DNA of 64,000 nt. Source: Methylocella tundrae. GTDB lineage: Bacteria; Pseudomonadota; Alphaproteobacteria; Rhizobiales; Beijerinckiaceae. Each line of letters opens with the position of its first letter. The first letter of the stretch is position 1. The stretch lies in NCBI RefSeq assembly GCF_038024855.1, contig NZ_CP139089.1:1426001-1490000 (forward strand). Reading direction: 5' to 3'. The notes beneath the pieces were generated by a model. That model was not told the origin of the DNA. It ran no database searches and worked only from the letters and a program-made list of their open reading frames with translations. Shown here piece by piece: positions 1-9,183 of the stretch. Made by a program: the position numbers and the translations under genes.

Positions 1-69
1 GTCTTTTCCTCCATTGGTGGTTGGATCTGCGACGCTGTCTGGCGGTTTCCGCTTCTTGTTGATCGGGCG
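1..69 (-). other. Downstream end of mxaG with ribosome binding site for an off-window gene
   Basis: Read on the minus strand, the last bases before the window edge contain GGAGG (plus-strand cctcc at 8-12) followed by AAAAGAC, a strong ribosome binding site with no start codon left inside the window. In mxaFJGI operons the next gene is mxaI, the small beta subunit of methanol dehydrogenase, so that gene is the expected neighbour a few bases outside. The gene itself is not visible. Confidence 0.6.
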
Positions 70-660
70 TTACTTCTTATCCGCGCACATGCCTGGCGCA
101 TCGTCCGCGAATTTCTCGCCCAGCTTATAGGGCGTATAATTCTTCTTCTGCGCCGCATTCAGCCAGGGCGCGTTCTTTACGTCGTCCTTGTAGAGATGAC
201 GCACCCAAGCCATTACCTGCAGTATCTCCTCCAGAGTGAGATCTGAGTGCGGTCCCATCTGCGCCGTGGCGCCCTCGAAGATGGTTTCGAATAGACCCTG
301 GTCCGTCACATTCTTCGGATAGGTCCAATAATCATCGTTAAGACCAGGGCCGATCTTTCCTTCGCCAATCTCTCCGTGACAGCCGGAGCATGCCGTCAGA
401 AATACAGTTTCTCCCTTTTTCAGGCAGCTCTTGTCGTCGATATAGGGATCGACGCCGGTCTCGAAAAAAGCCTTCACGCCAGGCGTGTCGCGCCCCTCCG
501 GCTGTGCATTCGATAAATCCAGCGGCGCTCCCGTTACTGTATTTCGAAAGTCCAGAGCTGTCGGCGGAATCGGAGTCTCGGCAATGACGCGTAAAGAGAC
601 AGTTACGATTGATGCGGTCAAAAGCAGACCGACGATAGTTGTAGGTTTCACCACGTTCAT
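70..660 (-). CDS. mxaG: Cytochrome c-L, electron acceptor of methanol dehydrogenase
   Basis: This periplasmic c-type cytochrome of 196 residues should take electrons from the PQQ methanol dehydrogenase encoded upstream. An N-terminal hydrophobic stretch (about residues 8-27) looks like a signal peptide. The haem site CSGCH is at residues 91-95 and Met135 in an AQMGPH context is a plausible axial ligand. The block around GPGLNDDYWTYPKN and the length match cytochrome c-L rather than the shorter XoxG type. It is the third gene of mxaF-mxaJ-mxaG on the minus strand, 24 nt after mxaJ. Assignment is from family resemblance and gene order; the only alternative is a closely related XoxG. Confidence 0.93.
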   Translation of the reverse strand: MNVVKPTTIVGLLLTASIVTVSLRVIAETPIPPTALDFRNTVTGAPLDLSNAQPEGRDTPGVKAFFETGVDPYIDDKSCLKKGETVFLTACSGCHGEIGEGKIGPGLNDDYWTYPKNVTDQGLFETIFEGATAQMGPHSDLTLEEILQVMAWVRHLYKDDVKNAPWLNAAQKKNYTPYKLGEKFADDAPGMCADKK

Positions 661-684
661 CCCGAGTAGTTTTGATTGCGATAG

Positions 685-1644
685 TCATTTGGAGCCGTCG
701 ACGAGTGGGATGCCCTCGTCCTTCAGCACGGCTTTGATCTCAGCATTCGCGCGCACGAGGGCGTCGTCCAGTTCGGACAGCAGTTGCGTGTCGCCAATCC
801 GGACCCCCATCACTTGATCGTACTGCTGCGGCAGCTTTTCGCCTCCTCCGCGCGTGGCGTCATCCCGGACGGGCGTCATTCTCAGCGAAGAATCGCCTTT
901 GACATACCGCGCGATGTCCGGCGCGAAGGCCGCCGCCATATCGGCGCCGCCGCTCTTAACCTCGCCGATCATGCGCTCCGGCGGGATCTGGACGTATTCA
1001 TTGCGCGGAGCCTTGAAACCGACCAGTGAATAGAGGTAGGGCATGTCATTTTCATAGGCGCCGATCTCCTTGAGCATCATCTCGCTGGGCGAGCCGAAAT
1101 CGACAACGATATGGCCAAGGCTCCTGAGCTTCGGATCGTTCCATGAGTTGATCGCGAGGCCACGGTCTTTCTTAGTCACGAAAACATAGCTTGCACGGTA
1201 GTAGGGTTTGGTCGCAAGGACGCGCGCGTCTCCGGCGTCGAGCCCGATGACGACGTCGCACTTGTTCTTGTCGAGCCAGTCCCGGACGAGATAGATCGCC
1301 GGCTTGTCGGCGAAGACGAAGACAGGCTCGCGCCCCATCGCTTTCGCGACGATCGCAGCGATTTTGTTCTCGAACCCGGACCCGTCCTTCGCGGAATAGG
1401 GAAGCTGATTGGCTGAGGCGCAAATGCGCAATACGGAATCGGCCGCCTGCGCGGCGGCCTGCCCCGGGGAAGGATCCGCCTGCGGCGCCGCCGCGGCGCC
1501 GAAAGCGCAGGACAGCGCGCCGACGCCGGAAAGAACAAGAGCGCGGAAAGATGCGACGGCGGAGGCCGTAGCGAATACAGAAGGCGCCGATCGCGACATG
1601 ATGCTATCCGCCAGTAGTTGTCGGGTTGAAGAAAAACAAAGCAT
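685..1644 (-). CDS. mxaJ: MxaJ, periplasmic methanol oxidation protein
   Basis: MxaJ belongs to the quinoprotein-dehydrogenase-associated substrate-binding-protein-like family and is needed for assembly or activity of methanol dehydrogenase in the periplasm. The 319-residue product has an Ala-rich signal peptide, then the family opening LRICASANQLPYS and GFENKIAAIVAKAMGRE, and a two-lobe binding-protein fold to the end (EGIPL). Two starts are possible: ATG at 1644 with GGAG about 7 nt upstream, or ATG at 1599, which gives a more typical signal peptide. It lies between mxaF and mxaG, and a stem-loop in the 97-nt mxaF-mxaJ gap may set relative expression. Confidence 0.92.
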   Translation of the reverse strand: MLCFSSTRQLLADSIMSRSAPSVFATASAVASFRALVLSGVGALSCAFGAAAAPQADPSPGQAAAQAADSVLRICASANQLPYSAKDGSGFENKIAAIVAKAMGREPVFVFADKPAIYLVRDWLDKNKCDVVIGLDAGDARVLATKPYYRASYVFVTKKDRGLAINSWNDPKLRSLGHIVVDFGSPSEMMLKEIGAYENDMPYLYSLVGFKAPRNEYVQIPPERMIGEVKSGGADMAAAFAPDIARYVKGDSSLRMTPVRDDATRGGGEKLPQQYDQVMGVRIGDTQLLSELDDALVRANAEIKAVLKDEGIPLVDGSK

Positions 1645-1674
1645 GTCTCGCTCCGGACAAAGAGGCCGCCGCTC

Positions 1675-1704
1675 GCCTCCGCCGACCCTTATGTCAGCGG
1701 AGGC
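1675..1704 (-). promoter_or_regulatory. Stem-loop between mxaF and mxaJ
   Basis: GCCTCCGC (1675-1682) and GCGGAGGC (1697-1704) form a perfect 8-bp inverted repeat with a 14-nt loop. No T-run follows on the minus strand, so it resembles an mRNA stabilising or processing stem more than a terminator. The xoxF-xoxJ gap has a comparable hairpin in the same relative position. Confidence 0.55.
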
Positions 1705-1741
1705 TACGTTTCATTGCAGAGCCCCTGGAGCGGGACGGAAG

Positions 1742-3619
1742 CTAGTTGGCGGACTGGTACTCTCCGACGTTCGGATCGTCGTAGGGGCCTTTGCCATTCA
1801 ACGAGAAGACCAGCACGCCGCCTCCTTGCTGGGTGTAGTTGGCGAGCTGCTTGAATGCGCCCACCGCGCCAAGGCCGGCGGTTGGATCCTGAAGATCGAA
1901 CACCAGGCCTACGGCAGGCCAGCCGCCAACGCCGTAATAGATTGCGATATATTGTACGCCCTTACGCGTATAGGTGATCGGGTAGCCGATGGCGCCGGAC
2001 GGCAACTTGAACTTCCAGAGAAGTTCGCCTGTGTCACTGTTGCGGGCCTTGATGAAGCCATCGAGCGTTCCGTAGAAGACGACGTTGCCGGCTGTCGCCA
2101 GCGTGCCACCCCAAACGGCGAAGCGCTCCATCTTGTCCCACTTGAACTTGCCGGTGATCGCATTGTAGGCCTTGATCTGACCAAGCCCCTCGGCGTTCTG
2201 CCGGTCGCCTTTCGGGCCGGGATACATGTTCAGCGTGGCGCCGACGAAGAACTGACCTGCGCGATAAGGAAGCATGAAGGGCTCCCAGTCCATGCAGATG
2301 TGGTTGACGCCCATGAAGAAGAGCTGCTTCTGAGGGTCATAGGAATCGTGGCCCTGGTTGTGGTAGCCCATCGCCGAAGGGCAGATATCCTTCGCCAGAT
2401 GATCCATCCGCGTGCCATATTCCGGATCGCGGATCGGCTGTCCGGTCTTCATGTCGACGGACTTGAATTCATTGACCGTGTCGTCGATCTTGTTGGCCGA
2501 AACGAGGTCGCCGTTGGTCCGGTCGAGCGTGTAGATGATTCCGTTTCGATCGGGATGGGTCAGCAGGCTGCGAACCTGACCGTCCTTGTCCTTTTGCTCG
2601 GAAAGCATCATGACGTTGACGCCGGCGTAGTCCCATTCGTCATGCGGGGTCTTTTGATAGCCGAATTTCGCCAGGCCTGTGTCAGCGTCGCGCCCGAAGA
2701 TGGTCATCGTCCATTTGTTGTCGCCAGGGCGCATCGTCTCGTTCCACGGCGACGGGTTTCCTGTGCCGAAGTAGATCAGATTGGTCTTGGGATCGAAGGC
2801 GTACCATCCCCAGTTCGTTCCGCCGCCGATCTTCCAGGCGTCGCCCTCCCAGGTGTCGAGGCCAAGACCCTTCTGGCCGTACTGCGGGTTATGGATGTTG
2901 AAGTCGGCCGCCAGCAGGAGATCCTTGTCCGGGCCGGTCGCATAGGCGCGCCATTTCTGCTCACCGTCGTGGACATCGTAGGCGGTGACGTAGCCGCGCA
3001 CGCCAAGCTCGGCGCCCGACGAACCGACGAGGACGTTGTCCTTCACCACATAGGGCGCGACGGTGAGCGTGGAGCCGACCTTGATGTCGGAGTTCTCCAT
3101 CTTCCAGACAAGTTCGCCGGTCTTGGCGTTGAGCGCCTCAATATGCCCATCGAGCAGCGTCTTGAGGATCAGTGGCGGCGTTTTTGAGTCGCCCGGCCAA
3201 TAGGCGAGACCACGGTTGACGAGATCGCAGCAGGCGACCGAGCGGGCGGCTGGATTTTGTTTCGGCTTGTCCTGCCAGAGAATCCTCGTCGGGTTGTCGA
3301 GATCGAGCGCGTATGTGATGTTCGGGAAAGACGTGTGGACATACATTGTGCCGTCGATCACGAGCGGAGCGCCTTCGTGACCATTGAGGACACCCGTCGA
3401 GAACGACCACGCCGCCTTCAGATCCTTCACATTGTCAGCGTTGATCTGGGTCAGCTTGCTGAAATTGTCGGAGTGGTAATTCTTGCCGGGCATGACCCAG
3501 TTTTCGTCGCTTTGCGACAGCTGATCGAGCTTGTCATTGGCGATCGCGAGGCCGGCAAATCCCATCGCTCCCGCCGCGAAAAGCGCAGCAAACGAGACAT
3601 TCTGTAAAAGCCTGTTCAT
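1742..3619 (-). CDS. mxaF: Methanol dehydrogenase large subunit, calcium type
   Basis: PQQ-dependent methanol dehydrogenase oxidises methanol to formaldehyde in the periplasm and passes electrons to cytochrome c-L. The 625-residue product has a signal peptide ending near residue 28, the vicinal disulfide Cys130-Cys131 that contacts PQQ, the metal-ligand Glu in [10 protein letters not shown], and the catalytic Asp330 in a D-Y-A motif (residues 330-332). Ala at the third position marks calcium-type MxaF; lanthanide XoxF enzymes have Asp there. The beta-propeller tryptophan motifs run through to the C-terminus. ATG at 3619 is chosen over a GTG 18 nt upstream because GGGGAGG lies about 9 nt before it. 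It heads the mxaFJG operon. Confidence 0.97.
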   Translation of the reverse strand: MNRLLQNVSFAALFAAGAMGFAGLAIANDKLDQLSQSDENWVMPGKNYHSDNFSKLTQINADNVKDLKAAWSFSTGVLNGHEGAPLVIDGTMYVHTSFPNITYALDLDNPTRILWQDKPKQNPAARSVACCDLVNRGLAYWPGDSKTPPLILKTLLDGHIEALNAKTGELVWKMENSDIKVGSTLTVAPYVVKDNVLVGSSGAELGVRGYVTAYDVHDGEQKWRAYATGPDKDLLLAADFNIHNPQYGQKGLGLDTWEGDAWKIGGGTNWGWYAFDPKTNLIYFGTGNPSPWNETMRPGDNKWTMTIFGRDADTGLAKFGYQKTPHDEWDYAGVNVMMLSEQKDKDGQVRSLLTHPDRNGIIYTLDRTNGDLVSANKIDDTVNEFKSVDMKTGQPIRDPEYGTRMDHLAKDICPSAMGYHNQGHDSYDPQKQLFFMGVNHICMDWEPFMLPYRAGQFFVGATLNMYPGPKGDRQNAEGLGQIKAYNAITGKFKWDKMERFAVWGGTLATAGNVVFYGTLDGFIKARNSDTGELLWKFKLPSGAIGYPITYTRKGVQYIAIYYGVGGWPAVGLVFDLQDPTAGLGAVGAFKQLANYTQQGGGVLVFSLNGKGPYDDPNVGEYQSAN

Positions 3620-3941
3620 GTAAGCGAACCTCCCCACTGTTTTTCACGACGCCTGGATTTGCTGATCAGTCCAGTTCGTCTGCCGGGCGCCGATTGGCGG
3701 CGCCTCGGCGACTTGCTTTCATTTTGCCCGTCAACCGGGGCGCGTATTCATAGTCATTTGCGGACTAAGCTGTCAGTAGGCGTTCCTCGCAAAAAGATTG
3801 GGATAATCCGGCAATCTGCCCGGGATATTTCTCCCGATGTTTGACTGCGCGCCAAGTCGTATTCCAACGTTGCGAAGCAACGTCCGGCTGTGGTTTTATC
3901 AGTCCGATCATCAAGCTCCGCCGCGCTGAAAGGCGAACCCG
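3620..3941. other. Divergent intergenic region upstream of mxaF
   Basis: This region separates mxaF from the divergently read protease pseudogene and must hold the mxaF promoter. I see no gene in it. The one striking element is the palindrome CGGGA-N6-TCCCG at 3821-3836. Confidence 0.6.
3821..3836. promoter_or_regulatory. CGGGA-N6-TCCCG palindrome upstream of mxaF
   Basis: CGGGA (3821-3825) and TCCCG (3832-3836) are separated by six bases, about 200 bp upstream of the mxaF start. The same half-sites with the same spacing occur upstream of xoxF (23357-23372). A dimeric regulator site is the obvious reading. The NarL-family regulators of this locus are candidates, but that link is inference. 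Confidence 0.45.
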
Positions 3942-4535
3942 ATGAAACAGGAACAGCGAAGCGCGGCAGGAGCGCCGCATCGCGATTTTGTGATGCGAAC
4001 GCGCTCGCTGAAAATGTTCGTTTTGTTTGCGATAGGCGCCGTCTCTATCGGCGGCTTCGGCGCGGCGATGACCGAGGCTTCGTCTCGGGCCGCTATAATC
4101 CAACCGGCGGCGCTGTATCCGGACGACAGGCGGCGTCCGATGACCAGCGAGGACTATCGTCGCTATCCCGGCGCGGGAGTGCTGTTTTGCCGCGACGAGG
4201 CGGGCGTTCCCCGCAAGGCCGCCGCGTCATGGCTGATCGGAAGCCGGCGCCTCGTCATGATGAACGCCCATATCTTCCGTGACCCCAACGCCGAAGCGAC
4301 GCGCACGATAGACGAATGCTTCTTCCAGATCGCCGGCAGAAACTACGATTTCTCATCAGACAGCCTTGAGCTCGGCGTGCCGGACAGAGCTGGCTCGGGT
4401 TGTCTAAACAGTTTTCCGCGAAAGATAAGTGGCGTTCCGCCGGGTTGCTTTCGTTAGAGGGCGCCGGGTGTTGGGTGTGACGCAGGGAGGGCGAAGCCCG
4501 GCCGCAGTCGCATCCAGCACCCGGCGGCGGAAAAT

Positions 4536-5363
4536 TCAGGCCGCCGCCAAGATGGGCGTCGGTTCGAAATAAGCCTCGTCCGGCGTGCGTCGGTCAAGGC
4601 TCGAATGCGGGCGCCGCCGATTGTAAAAGTTTAGATATCGGGCAATCGAGGTGCGCGCCACGCCGACGCTGTCATAGGCGTGCAGATAAACCTCTTCGTA
4701 CTTGACCGACTTCCAGATGCGCTCGACGAAAACATTGTCGCGCCAGGCGCCCTTGCCATCCATGCTGATTGCGATCTTGTTGGCGATCAGCACGCTGGTG
4801 AACGCCTCGCTGGTGAACTGGCTTCCCTGATCCGTATTGAAAATCCCCGGCTTGCCATACTTCGCCAACGCCTCCTCCACCGCTTCGACGCAGAAATCGG
4901 CCTCTATTGTGATTGACACGCGGTGGCTGAGCACGCGACGGCTGAACCAGTCGACGACCGCGGCGAGATAGACGAAGCCGCGCGCCATCGAGATGTAGGT
5001 GATGTCCATCGCCCACGCCTGGTTCGGGCGATCGACCTTCAATCCGCGCAGCAAATACGGGTAAATCTTGTGACCTGGCGCGGGTTTTGACGTGTTTGGC
5101 CGGCGATAAATCGCCTCGATGCCCATGCGCTTCATCAGCGTGGCGACATGGCGGCGGCCCGCGGCGACGCCCTCGCGGTTCAGAAAATCCCGCAACATCC
5201 GGCTGCCCGCGAACGGGAATTCCAGATGCAATTCGTCGATGCGGCGCATCAGCGCGAGGTCTTCGGCCGATACCGGGCGAGGTTTGTAATAGACGCTGCC
5301 GCGACTGATATTTAGGATCTTGGCCTGACGGGAGATAGGAAGATCGTGATTGCGGTCGATCAT
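4536..5363 (-). CDS. IS3-family transposase OrfB, DDE catalytic part
   Basis: A 275-residue integrase-core protein with the N-terminal HTH_21 region (residues 18-75), then the DDE domain: Asp in AWAMDITYI, Asp in [12 protein letters not shown], and the final acidic site near [16 protein letters not shown]. The C-terminal [20 protein letters not shown] block is characteristic of IS3 OrfB. It overlaps OrfA by four bases (ATGA), compatible with the usual -1 frameshift that makes the OrfAB transposase. It appears intact. Confidence 0.95.
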   Translation of the reverse strand: MIDRNHDLPISRQAKILNISRGSVYYKPRPVSAEDLALMRRIDELHLEFPFAGSRMLRDFLNREGVAAGRRHVATLMKRMGIEAIYRRPNTSKPAPGHKIYPYLLRGLKVDRPNQAWAMDITYISMARGFVYLAAVVDWFSRRVLSHRVSITIEADFCVEAVEEALAKYGKPGIFNTDQGSQFTSEAFTSVLIANKIAISMDGKGAWRDNVFVERIWKSVKYEEVYLHAYDSVGVARTSIARYLNFYNRRRPHSSLDRRTPDEAYFEPTPILAAA

Positions 5364-5668
5364 CGCTTTGCGCTCAGCATGCCGGCCTTGATGAGCGCGC
5401 CTTCCAAAAAATCGTTTTCCAATGCCAACTCGCCGATTTTGGCGTGAAGCGCCTTCAAATCCACCGGCGCGGCTTGGACGTTCGTGGCGTCGGCGCCGAA
5501 AACCCCGGCCGCCCCTTCAAGCAATTGCGACTTCCAGTCCCTGATCTGGTTCGGATGAACCTCAAAGTCCTGCGCTAGCTCAGTCAGCGTCTTCTCGCCC
5601 TTCAGGGCGGCTAGAGCCACTTTGGCCTTGAAACCTGGCGTGTGGTTCCGGCGCGGTCGTTTGGTCAT
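5360..5668 (-). CDS. IS3-family transposase OrfA
   Basis: This 102-residue protein has a helix-turn-helix ([23 protein letters not shown]...HPNQIRDWK) and a short leucine-zipper-like tail ([22 protein letters not shown]). It binds the IS ends and supplies the N-terminus of the frameshifted transposase. It appears full length. Confidence 0.94.
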   Translation of the reverse strand: MTKRPRRNHTPGFKAKVALAALKGEKTLTELAQDFEVHPNQIRDWKSQLLEGAAGVFGADATNVQAAPVDLKALHAKIGELALENDFLEGALIKAGMLSAKR

Positions 5669-6197
5669 AATCTCTCCTGATGCGCGACGATCATCGCCGC
5701 TGTCAGGCGGAAAAGCTACTTATCGATCCGTCCAGATTCCCCGAGCCAGCTCTGACAATGCAAAGCGCCTTCACATCACCGACGATTGGGCGCTCGCGCA
5801 TTTGCAGGAACCCGTCGATGGAATCGCAGCGCCGTAGCCTATTCCCACGGCTCCCTCGCTCGCGACCGGCGGCGGGATCGTGGAGGTGACCATGGTCTCA
5901 CCCGCAGGCCACGCCAATTTTGCGGAACCTAGTAGCATCGAGGCCTGCGCCATCCATGAGATAGATCCGCCGAGCGAGGATGGCATCCGGCGCGTCCGTC
6001 ATGATTGTAACGATGGATATGGCGGCTCCGGGTCCGGACTCTTCGACGAAGCCGGTCATCTCGTCGCGATGCAGAGCGCGTCGCTCGACATGAATCGCCG
6101 GCTCGCCTTCGACATCGGTTTGCACTACGGCTCTGCGATTTTGATCGAAGGCAAGCTGCTCGACGCGATCATGCAAAAAGTCAACGCGCGTCCCTGA

Positions 6198-6669
6198 TGG
6201 CGCCGCTGGGACGCATTTGCGCGGACATCAACACTGGCTCGTTAAACGATCGACTGTGCTGGTTTTTACGCTGCGGCCCATTTCCCATGCCCCTTGCCGA
6301 TTTCCGTCCGAAATCATCCGGCATGCTGGCTCTTCCTCCGGTTGACCTTAAGCTACCGGGATGTCGAGGATCTCCTGCCTGAGCGCGGATTGATGGTCAG
6401 CAATGAATAGCCAAATCAGCTCGAAAATCGCCTATTCTCGGCCAATGTCATCTATTCTTGGCCAATGTCATAATGCCTCTCATAGTTGGGATACAGTCCC
6501 GTGAAGATTGCCAACAAACGTTGGCACGCAGAATGATGCCGCAGGCCGTGGAAACATTCACTGACTAATGGGGAGTTTATCTAAAAACATAGCCCATTTA
6601 GGGGATTCGCCCCTGTTAATTCGGGCGTTATGTCGCTTCCCTTAAGAAAAACACACATTGGAGATGGCC
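6198..6669. other. Intergenic region upstream of the lanmodulin gene
   Basis: No gene is apparent in these 472 bases. The region contains a 20-bp tandem duplication at 6432-6471. A TGGGA-N5-TCCCG inverted repeat (6487-6501) resembles the mxaF/xoxF palindrome but has one base less in the spacer. It should hold the lanmodulin promoter. Confidence 0.5.
6432..6471 (+). repeat. Two tandem copies of a 20-bp unit
   Basis: CTATTCTYGGCCAATGTCAT occurs twice head to tail (6432-6451 and 6452-6471) with one C/T difference. It sits about 200 bp upstream of the lanmodulin start. It could be a duplicated operator (two turns apart) or simple slippage. Confidence 0.7.
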
Positions 6670-7062
6670 GTGTCACTTAGAATTACCACATATGCCTCAC
6701 TGGTGGCGCTCGGCGCCGCCTGCGTCGCGCTCCCGGCCTTCGCGGCCACGGCGAATATAAAGGCGCTCGACCCTGACAATGACGGCACCGTCAGCCTCTC
6801 TGAAGCGCAGGCGGCTGGCGCCCACAAATTCGCAGCACTCGATCCGGACGGCGACCGTACGCTTGACGCCAAAGAGGCGAAAAGCGTCCTCATAGACTTC
6901 TCGGCCGCCGATCCCGACAAGGACGGCACAATAGACAAGGCCGAATATGCGGCGGCGATCGCAGCTGCCTTCAAGGCGGCTGATCCGGATGCCGACGGGA
7001 CGGTGGACGCCGCCGAATTTGCGACGCCGGCCGGGCAAAAGCTTCTCGGATTGATTCAGTAA
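6670..7062 (+). CDS. lanM: Lanmodulin-type lanthanide-binding EF-hand protein
   Basis: A secreted protein of about 130 residues: a signal peptide ending near Ala26, then four EF-hand loops at about residues 34-45, 58-69, 81-92 and 105-116. Every loop opens Asp-Pro-Asp, and adjacent loops are only 11-12 residues apart. Proline at loop position 2 and this short spacing are the hallmarks of lanmodulin, which binds lanthanides in the periplasm of methylotrophs; ordinary EF-hand pairs are about 25 residues apart. Loop 1 has Ser instead of Asp at position 9, and loop 2 has Arg instead of Gly at position 6. GTG at 6670 is preferred (GGAG 6 nt upstream); ATG at 6664 is possible. Confidence 0.9.
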   Translation: MSLRITTYASLVALGAACVALPAFAATANIKALDPDNDGTVSLSEAQAAGAHKFAALDPDGDRTLDAKEAKSVLIDFSAADPDKDGTIDKAEYAAAIAAAFKAADPDADGTVDAAEFATPAGQKLLGLIQ

Positions 7063-7390
7063 TCAACCCTCGAAAGGCTTTGCTTCGGGTGAACAGGCAG
7101 GAAGGGTATCCGGGTTCCAACACCTCGACCCGGGGCCGACTTGGACTGACACCCGTTGGGATCGAGTCAGTTCGCCCCCCTTGAATAGCACCCCCGAATT
7201 GCTTCAAGGCCCAACGATCGCGATTCGATAGCTTTTTCTAGCTGGCCCCGCTGCCCGTCAAAAGGCGCGGGGCTCCCGCCACCGACCCACCCACTGAGGC
7301 GCCTTCGCCGCCAAGGAGGTCCGCAAAAAAGGCTACAGCCGCCCTCGTGCCGGCACTTCCAACGCCCCAATCCAGCGGGCAGCGCTTTCC
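7063..7390. other. Region between lanM and the IS block
   Basis: No convincing gene or hairpin terminator with a T-run is visible in these 328 bases. The segment ends at the CTAG that borders the first IS701-type copy. Confidence 0.5.
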
Positions 7391-7394
7391 CTAG

Positions 7395-8809
7395 CACTAC
7401 TTTGGCGGAATTAATTCTGAGTACGCCTGAAGCGCATTCGGCAATGGGGACATCGGTGGTAGATTTGCTTTGGCGATAGCGCCTTGATGACGGCGCGTCG
7501 AACCGCCGGGAGGGTCGGTTGCGGCGGCCCGTGAAGGATTCTTTTTTTCCCGCGTCGCCTGCTTGAGGCGCTGATGCTGAAGGAAGGCGTAGGCGATCAT
7601 GGTCATGAGCGCGTGCCGGTGCAGCCCCCGCCATGATCGTCCTTCGAAATGATCGAGGCCGAGTTCCTCTTTCATCTGCTGATGCCCCTGCTCGCAGACC
7701 CAGCGCGCTTTGATTGCGGCGGCGAGCCTCTTGAGACTGACCTTGGCCGGCAGATTGGCGAGATAATATTTGCGCTCGCCGGATGAGCGCCATTCGCCGA
7801 CCAACCACGCCTCCTCGCCCGGCATGTGCTGTTGGCCCTTGTCAAGGATGCGCTGAGGCGCCCCGTCCGCGATGCGAATGCGCAGGGCGGCGAAGCGGGC
7901 GCTCAGGGGACCTTTGACGCCACGCCGCCAACTGACTTTCCTCCATTTGGCCTCGACCAACATCGTCTCGGCCGCGACCGAGAGCTGATCGGGGATCTGG
8001 TTCTTGCGCGGCCGGCCGCGCCCCGCCACAGGGAAGATCAAGGAAACGCCGGCGGGATAGACCTTTTGATGTTTGGGAACGCCCACGGCCCAAACAAGCC
8101 CGCGCGCGCTGAGCCCCTGGCGGAAGGCGGCGGACAGGCCGTAGCCAGCGTCGGCGAGAACGGCGCCAAAGCGGACGCCTTGAGCCGTCAGCCGGTCGAT
8201 CTCTTGAAGCGCGATCTCCGGCTTGGTGAGTGGCCTTTGAGATGCTTCGGGAACGCCGGCTCTCGCCATGCGGAGCGGATCACTCGTCCAGCTCTCCGGC
8301 AGGAACAGCCGCAAGCCGACGGCGATCGGAACTTCTTGACGCGCCAGCGTCAGGGAAACCAGGGTCTGGCAATTGGCTCTCTTTCCGAGCATGGACGCAT
8401 ATTGCGGGGCGACTCCGACCGAATGCTCGCCCTTCTTGGGCAGGCTCGTGTCGTCGATGACCAGAAAGGCGTCGGACGCGCCGATGAGCCTATCCGCTTG
8501 CTTCGCCAATTCCGCCTCAAGCGGCGCGCTATCCCACAGGCCGTCCGAGATGAAATGATGCAGCCGGTCGTAACGATCGGGCGCCATGCGCGCCGCCATC
8601 GGCTCGATGCTCTTGCGTTCCCCCGGCCCAATCAGCCCCGCCACATATAAAGGGCACATCTGCCGCCGCTTCTTGTGGCCAAGTTTCTCAACGAACGGCT
8701 TCAACCAATCCGTCAGCGCCGCATTCCAATCCGCCATCACTCGCGCTCCCATTGGAGCGCAAAGCCTTGCCAATCAAAGTAACCAATCCGTTAATCCGCC
8801 AAAGTAGTG
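7395..8809 (-). mobile_element. IS701-family insertion sequence, copy 1 (1415 bp)
   Basis: The ends carry CACTACTTTGGCGGA as inverted repeats (7395-7409 and reversed at 8795-8809). CTAG lies immediately outside at 7391-7394 and 8810-8813, fitting a 4-bp target duplication. It contains one transposase gene. A second copy of the same length, with an identical predicted protein, lies inverted at 9650-11064. Confidence 0.88.
7397..8737 (-). CDS. IS701-family transposase, copy 1
   Basis: A DDE transposase of 446 residues. Visible acidic motifs are FLVIDDTSLPKKG (first Asp), GAVLADAGYG (second Asp) and a C-terminal WVCEQGHQQMKEELGLDHFEGRSW block with the likely catalytic Glu. ATG at 8737 (MADWNAAL) is chosen because GGGAGCG precedes it at a normal distance; longer in-frame starts exist. 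It appears intact, and its sequence equals that of the copy at 9722-11062. Confidence 0.93.
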   Translation of the reverse strand: MADWNAALTDWLKPFVEKLGHKKRRQMCPLYVAGLIGPGERKSIEPMAARMAPDRYDRLHHFISDGLWDSAPLEAELAKQADRLIGASDAFLVIDDTSLPKKGEHSVGVAPQYASMLGKRANCQTLVSLTLARQEVPIAVGLRLFLPESWTSDPLRMARAGVPEASQRPLTKPEIALQEIDRLTAQGVRFGAVLADAGYGLSAAFRQGLSARGLVWAVGVPKHQKVYPAGVSLIFPVAGRGRPRKNQIPDQLSVAAETMLVEAKWRKVSWRRGVKGPLSARFAALRIRIADGAPQRILDKGQQHMPGEEAWLVGEWRSSGERKYYLANLPAKVSLKRLAAAIKARWVCEQGHQQMKEELGLDHFEGRSWRGLHRHALMTMIAYAFLQHQRLKQATREKKNPSRAAATDPPGGSTRRHQGAIAKANLPPMSPLPNALQAYSELIPPK

Positions 8810-8822
8810 CTAGGGTCGGGAC

Positions 8823-9158
8823 TCATAACCAATAGCTGACGGTTGCGGCGATGCAGACTGCGGCGAGAAAGTTCACGGCGTTTCGGTCGTAGCGCGTCGC
8901 CACCCGCCTGAAATCTTTGAGGCGGCAGAACATGCGCTCGATGGCGTTGCGGTTGCGATAGAGGAAAGGCGAAAAGCAGTTCTTCCATTTGCGATTGGCC
9001 TTTGGCGGAATGTTCGGCATCGCGCCGGCGTCCTCAACCTGCCGGCGGATGGCATCGCTGTCGTAACCCTTGTCGCCGTGCAGGATTTCGCAGGCGGGCA
9101 GCCGAGCCAGCAGTTCCGCGCCCGCCGTGCAATCGGCGACCTGGCCGCCGGTCAGCAT
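8823..9158 (-). pseudogene. IS5-family transposase, C-terminal frame
   Basis: This 111-residue frame holds the second half of the DDE domain: MLTGGQVADCTAGAELL, the Asp in ILHGDKGYDSDAIR, and RNRNAIERMFCRLKDFRRVATRYD with the catalytic Glu. Even after the expected -1 shift, the preceding frame runs into TGA just before this segment (…ARRPPSC). A second 1-nt loss therefore seems to separate the halves, and the element is probably inactive. Confidence 0.7.
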
Positions 9159-9183
9159 GAAGGCGGGCGACGGGCCGCATCGG

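Larger units (their letters stand above)
4386..5753 (-). mobile_element. IS3-family insertion sequence, 1368 bp
   Basis: The ends share a perfect 14-bp inverted repeat, AGAGCTGGCTCGGG, at 4386-4399 and reversed at 5740-5753. A second, looser match lies inside it (GATAAGT...CCGCC). GAC at 4383-4385 and 5754-5756 is the target duplication; 3 bp is usual for IS3 elements. Two overlapping transposase frames fill it. Insertion broke the protease gene around it, and excising 1368+3 bp restores that gene's frame. Confidence 0.88.
3942..6197 (+). pseudogene. Trypsin-like serine protease gene, split by an IS3-family element and by an in-frame stop
   Basis: Residues from 3942 encode a signal-peptide-like N-terminus and the catalytic His in MMNAHIF (His110). 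The reading frame stops being the host gene at 4385, where the IS begins, and resumes at 5754. Removing 4386-5753 plus one GAC copy joins GVPD to NAKRLHITDDWALAHL in the same frame, restoring the catalytic Asp region. The Ser region GYGGSGSGLF follows before the stop at 6197. An extra TAG at 5835-5837, probably a lost Tyr codon, would truncate the protein even without the IS. It was probably a secreted or periplasmic S1 peptidase and is now inactive. Confidence 0.82.

Noticed and set aside
1409..3187. Long open frame of 592 codons opposite mxaF
   Set aside because: It is antisense to an unmistakable mxaF and has no family resemblance; GC-rich genes leave such open antisense frames.
6432..6471. 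CRISPR-like repeat
   Set aside because: Only two directly abutting units with no spacers; no cas genes anywhere in the window.
7167..7808. Frame overlapping the left IS701 end and running into the lanM downstream region
   Set aside because: The part inside the IS is out of frame with the transposase and the outer part matches nothing.
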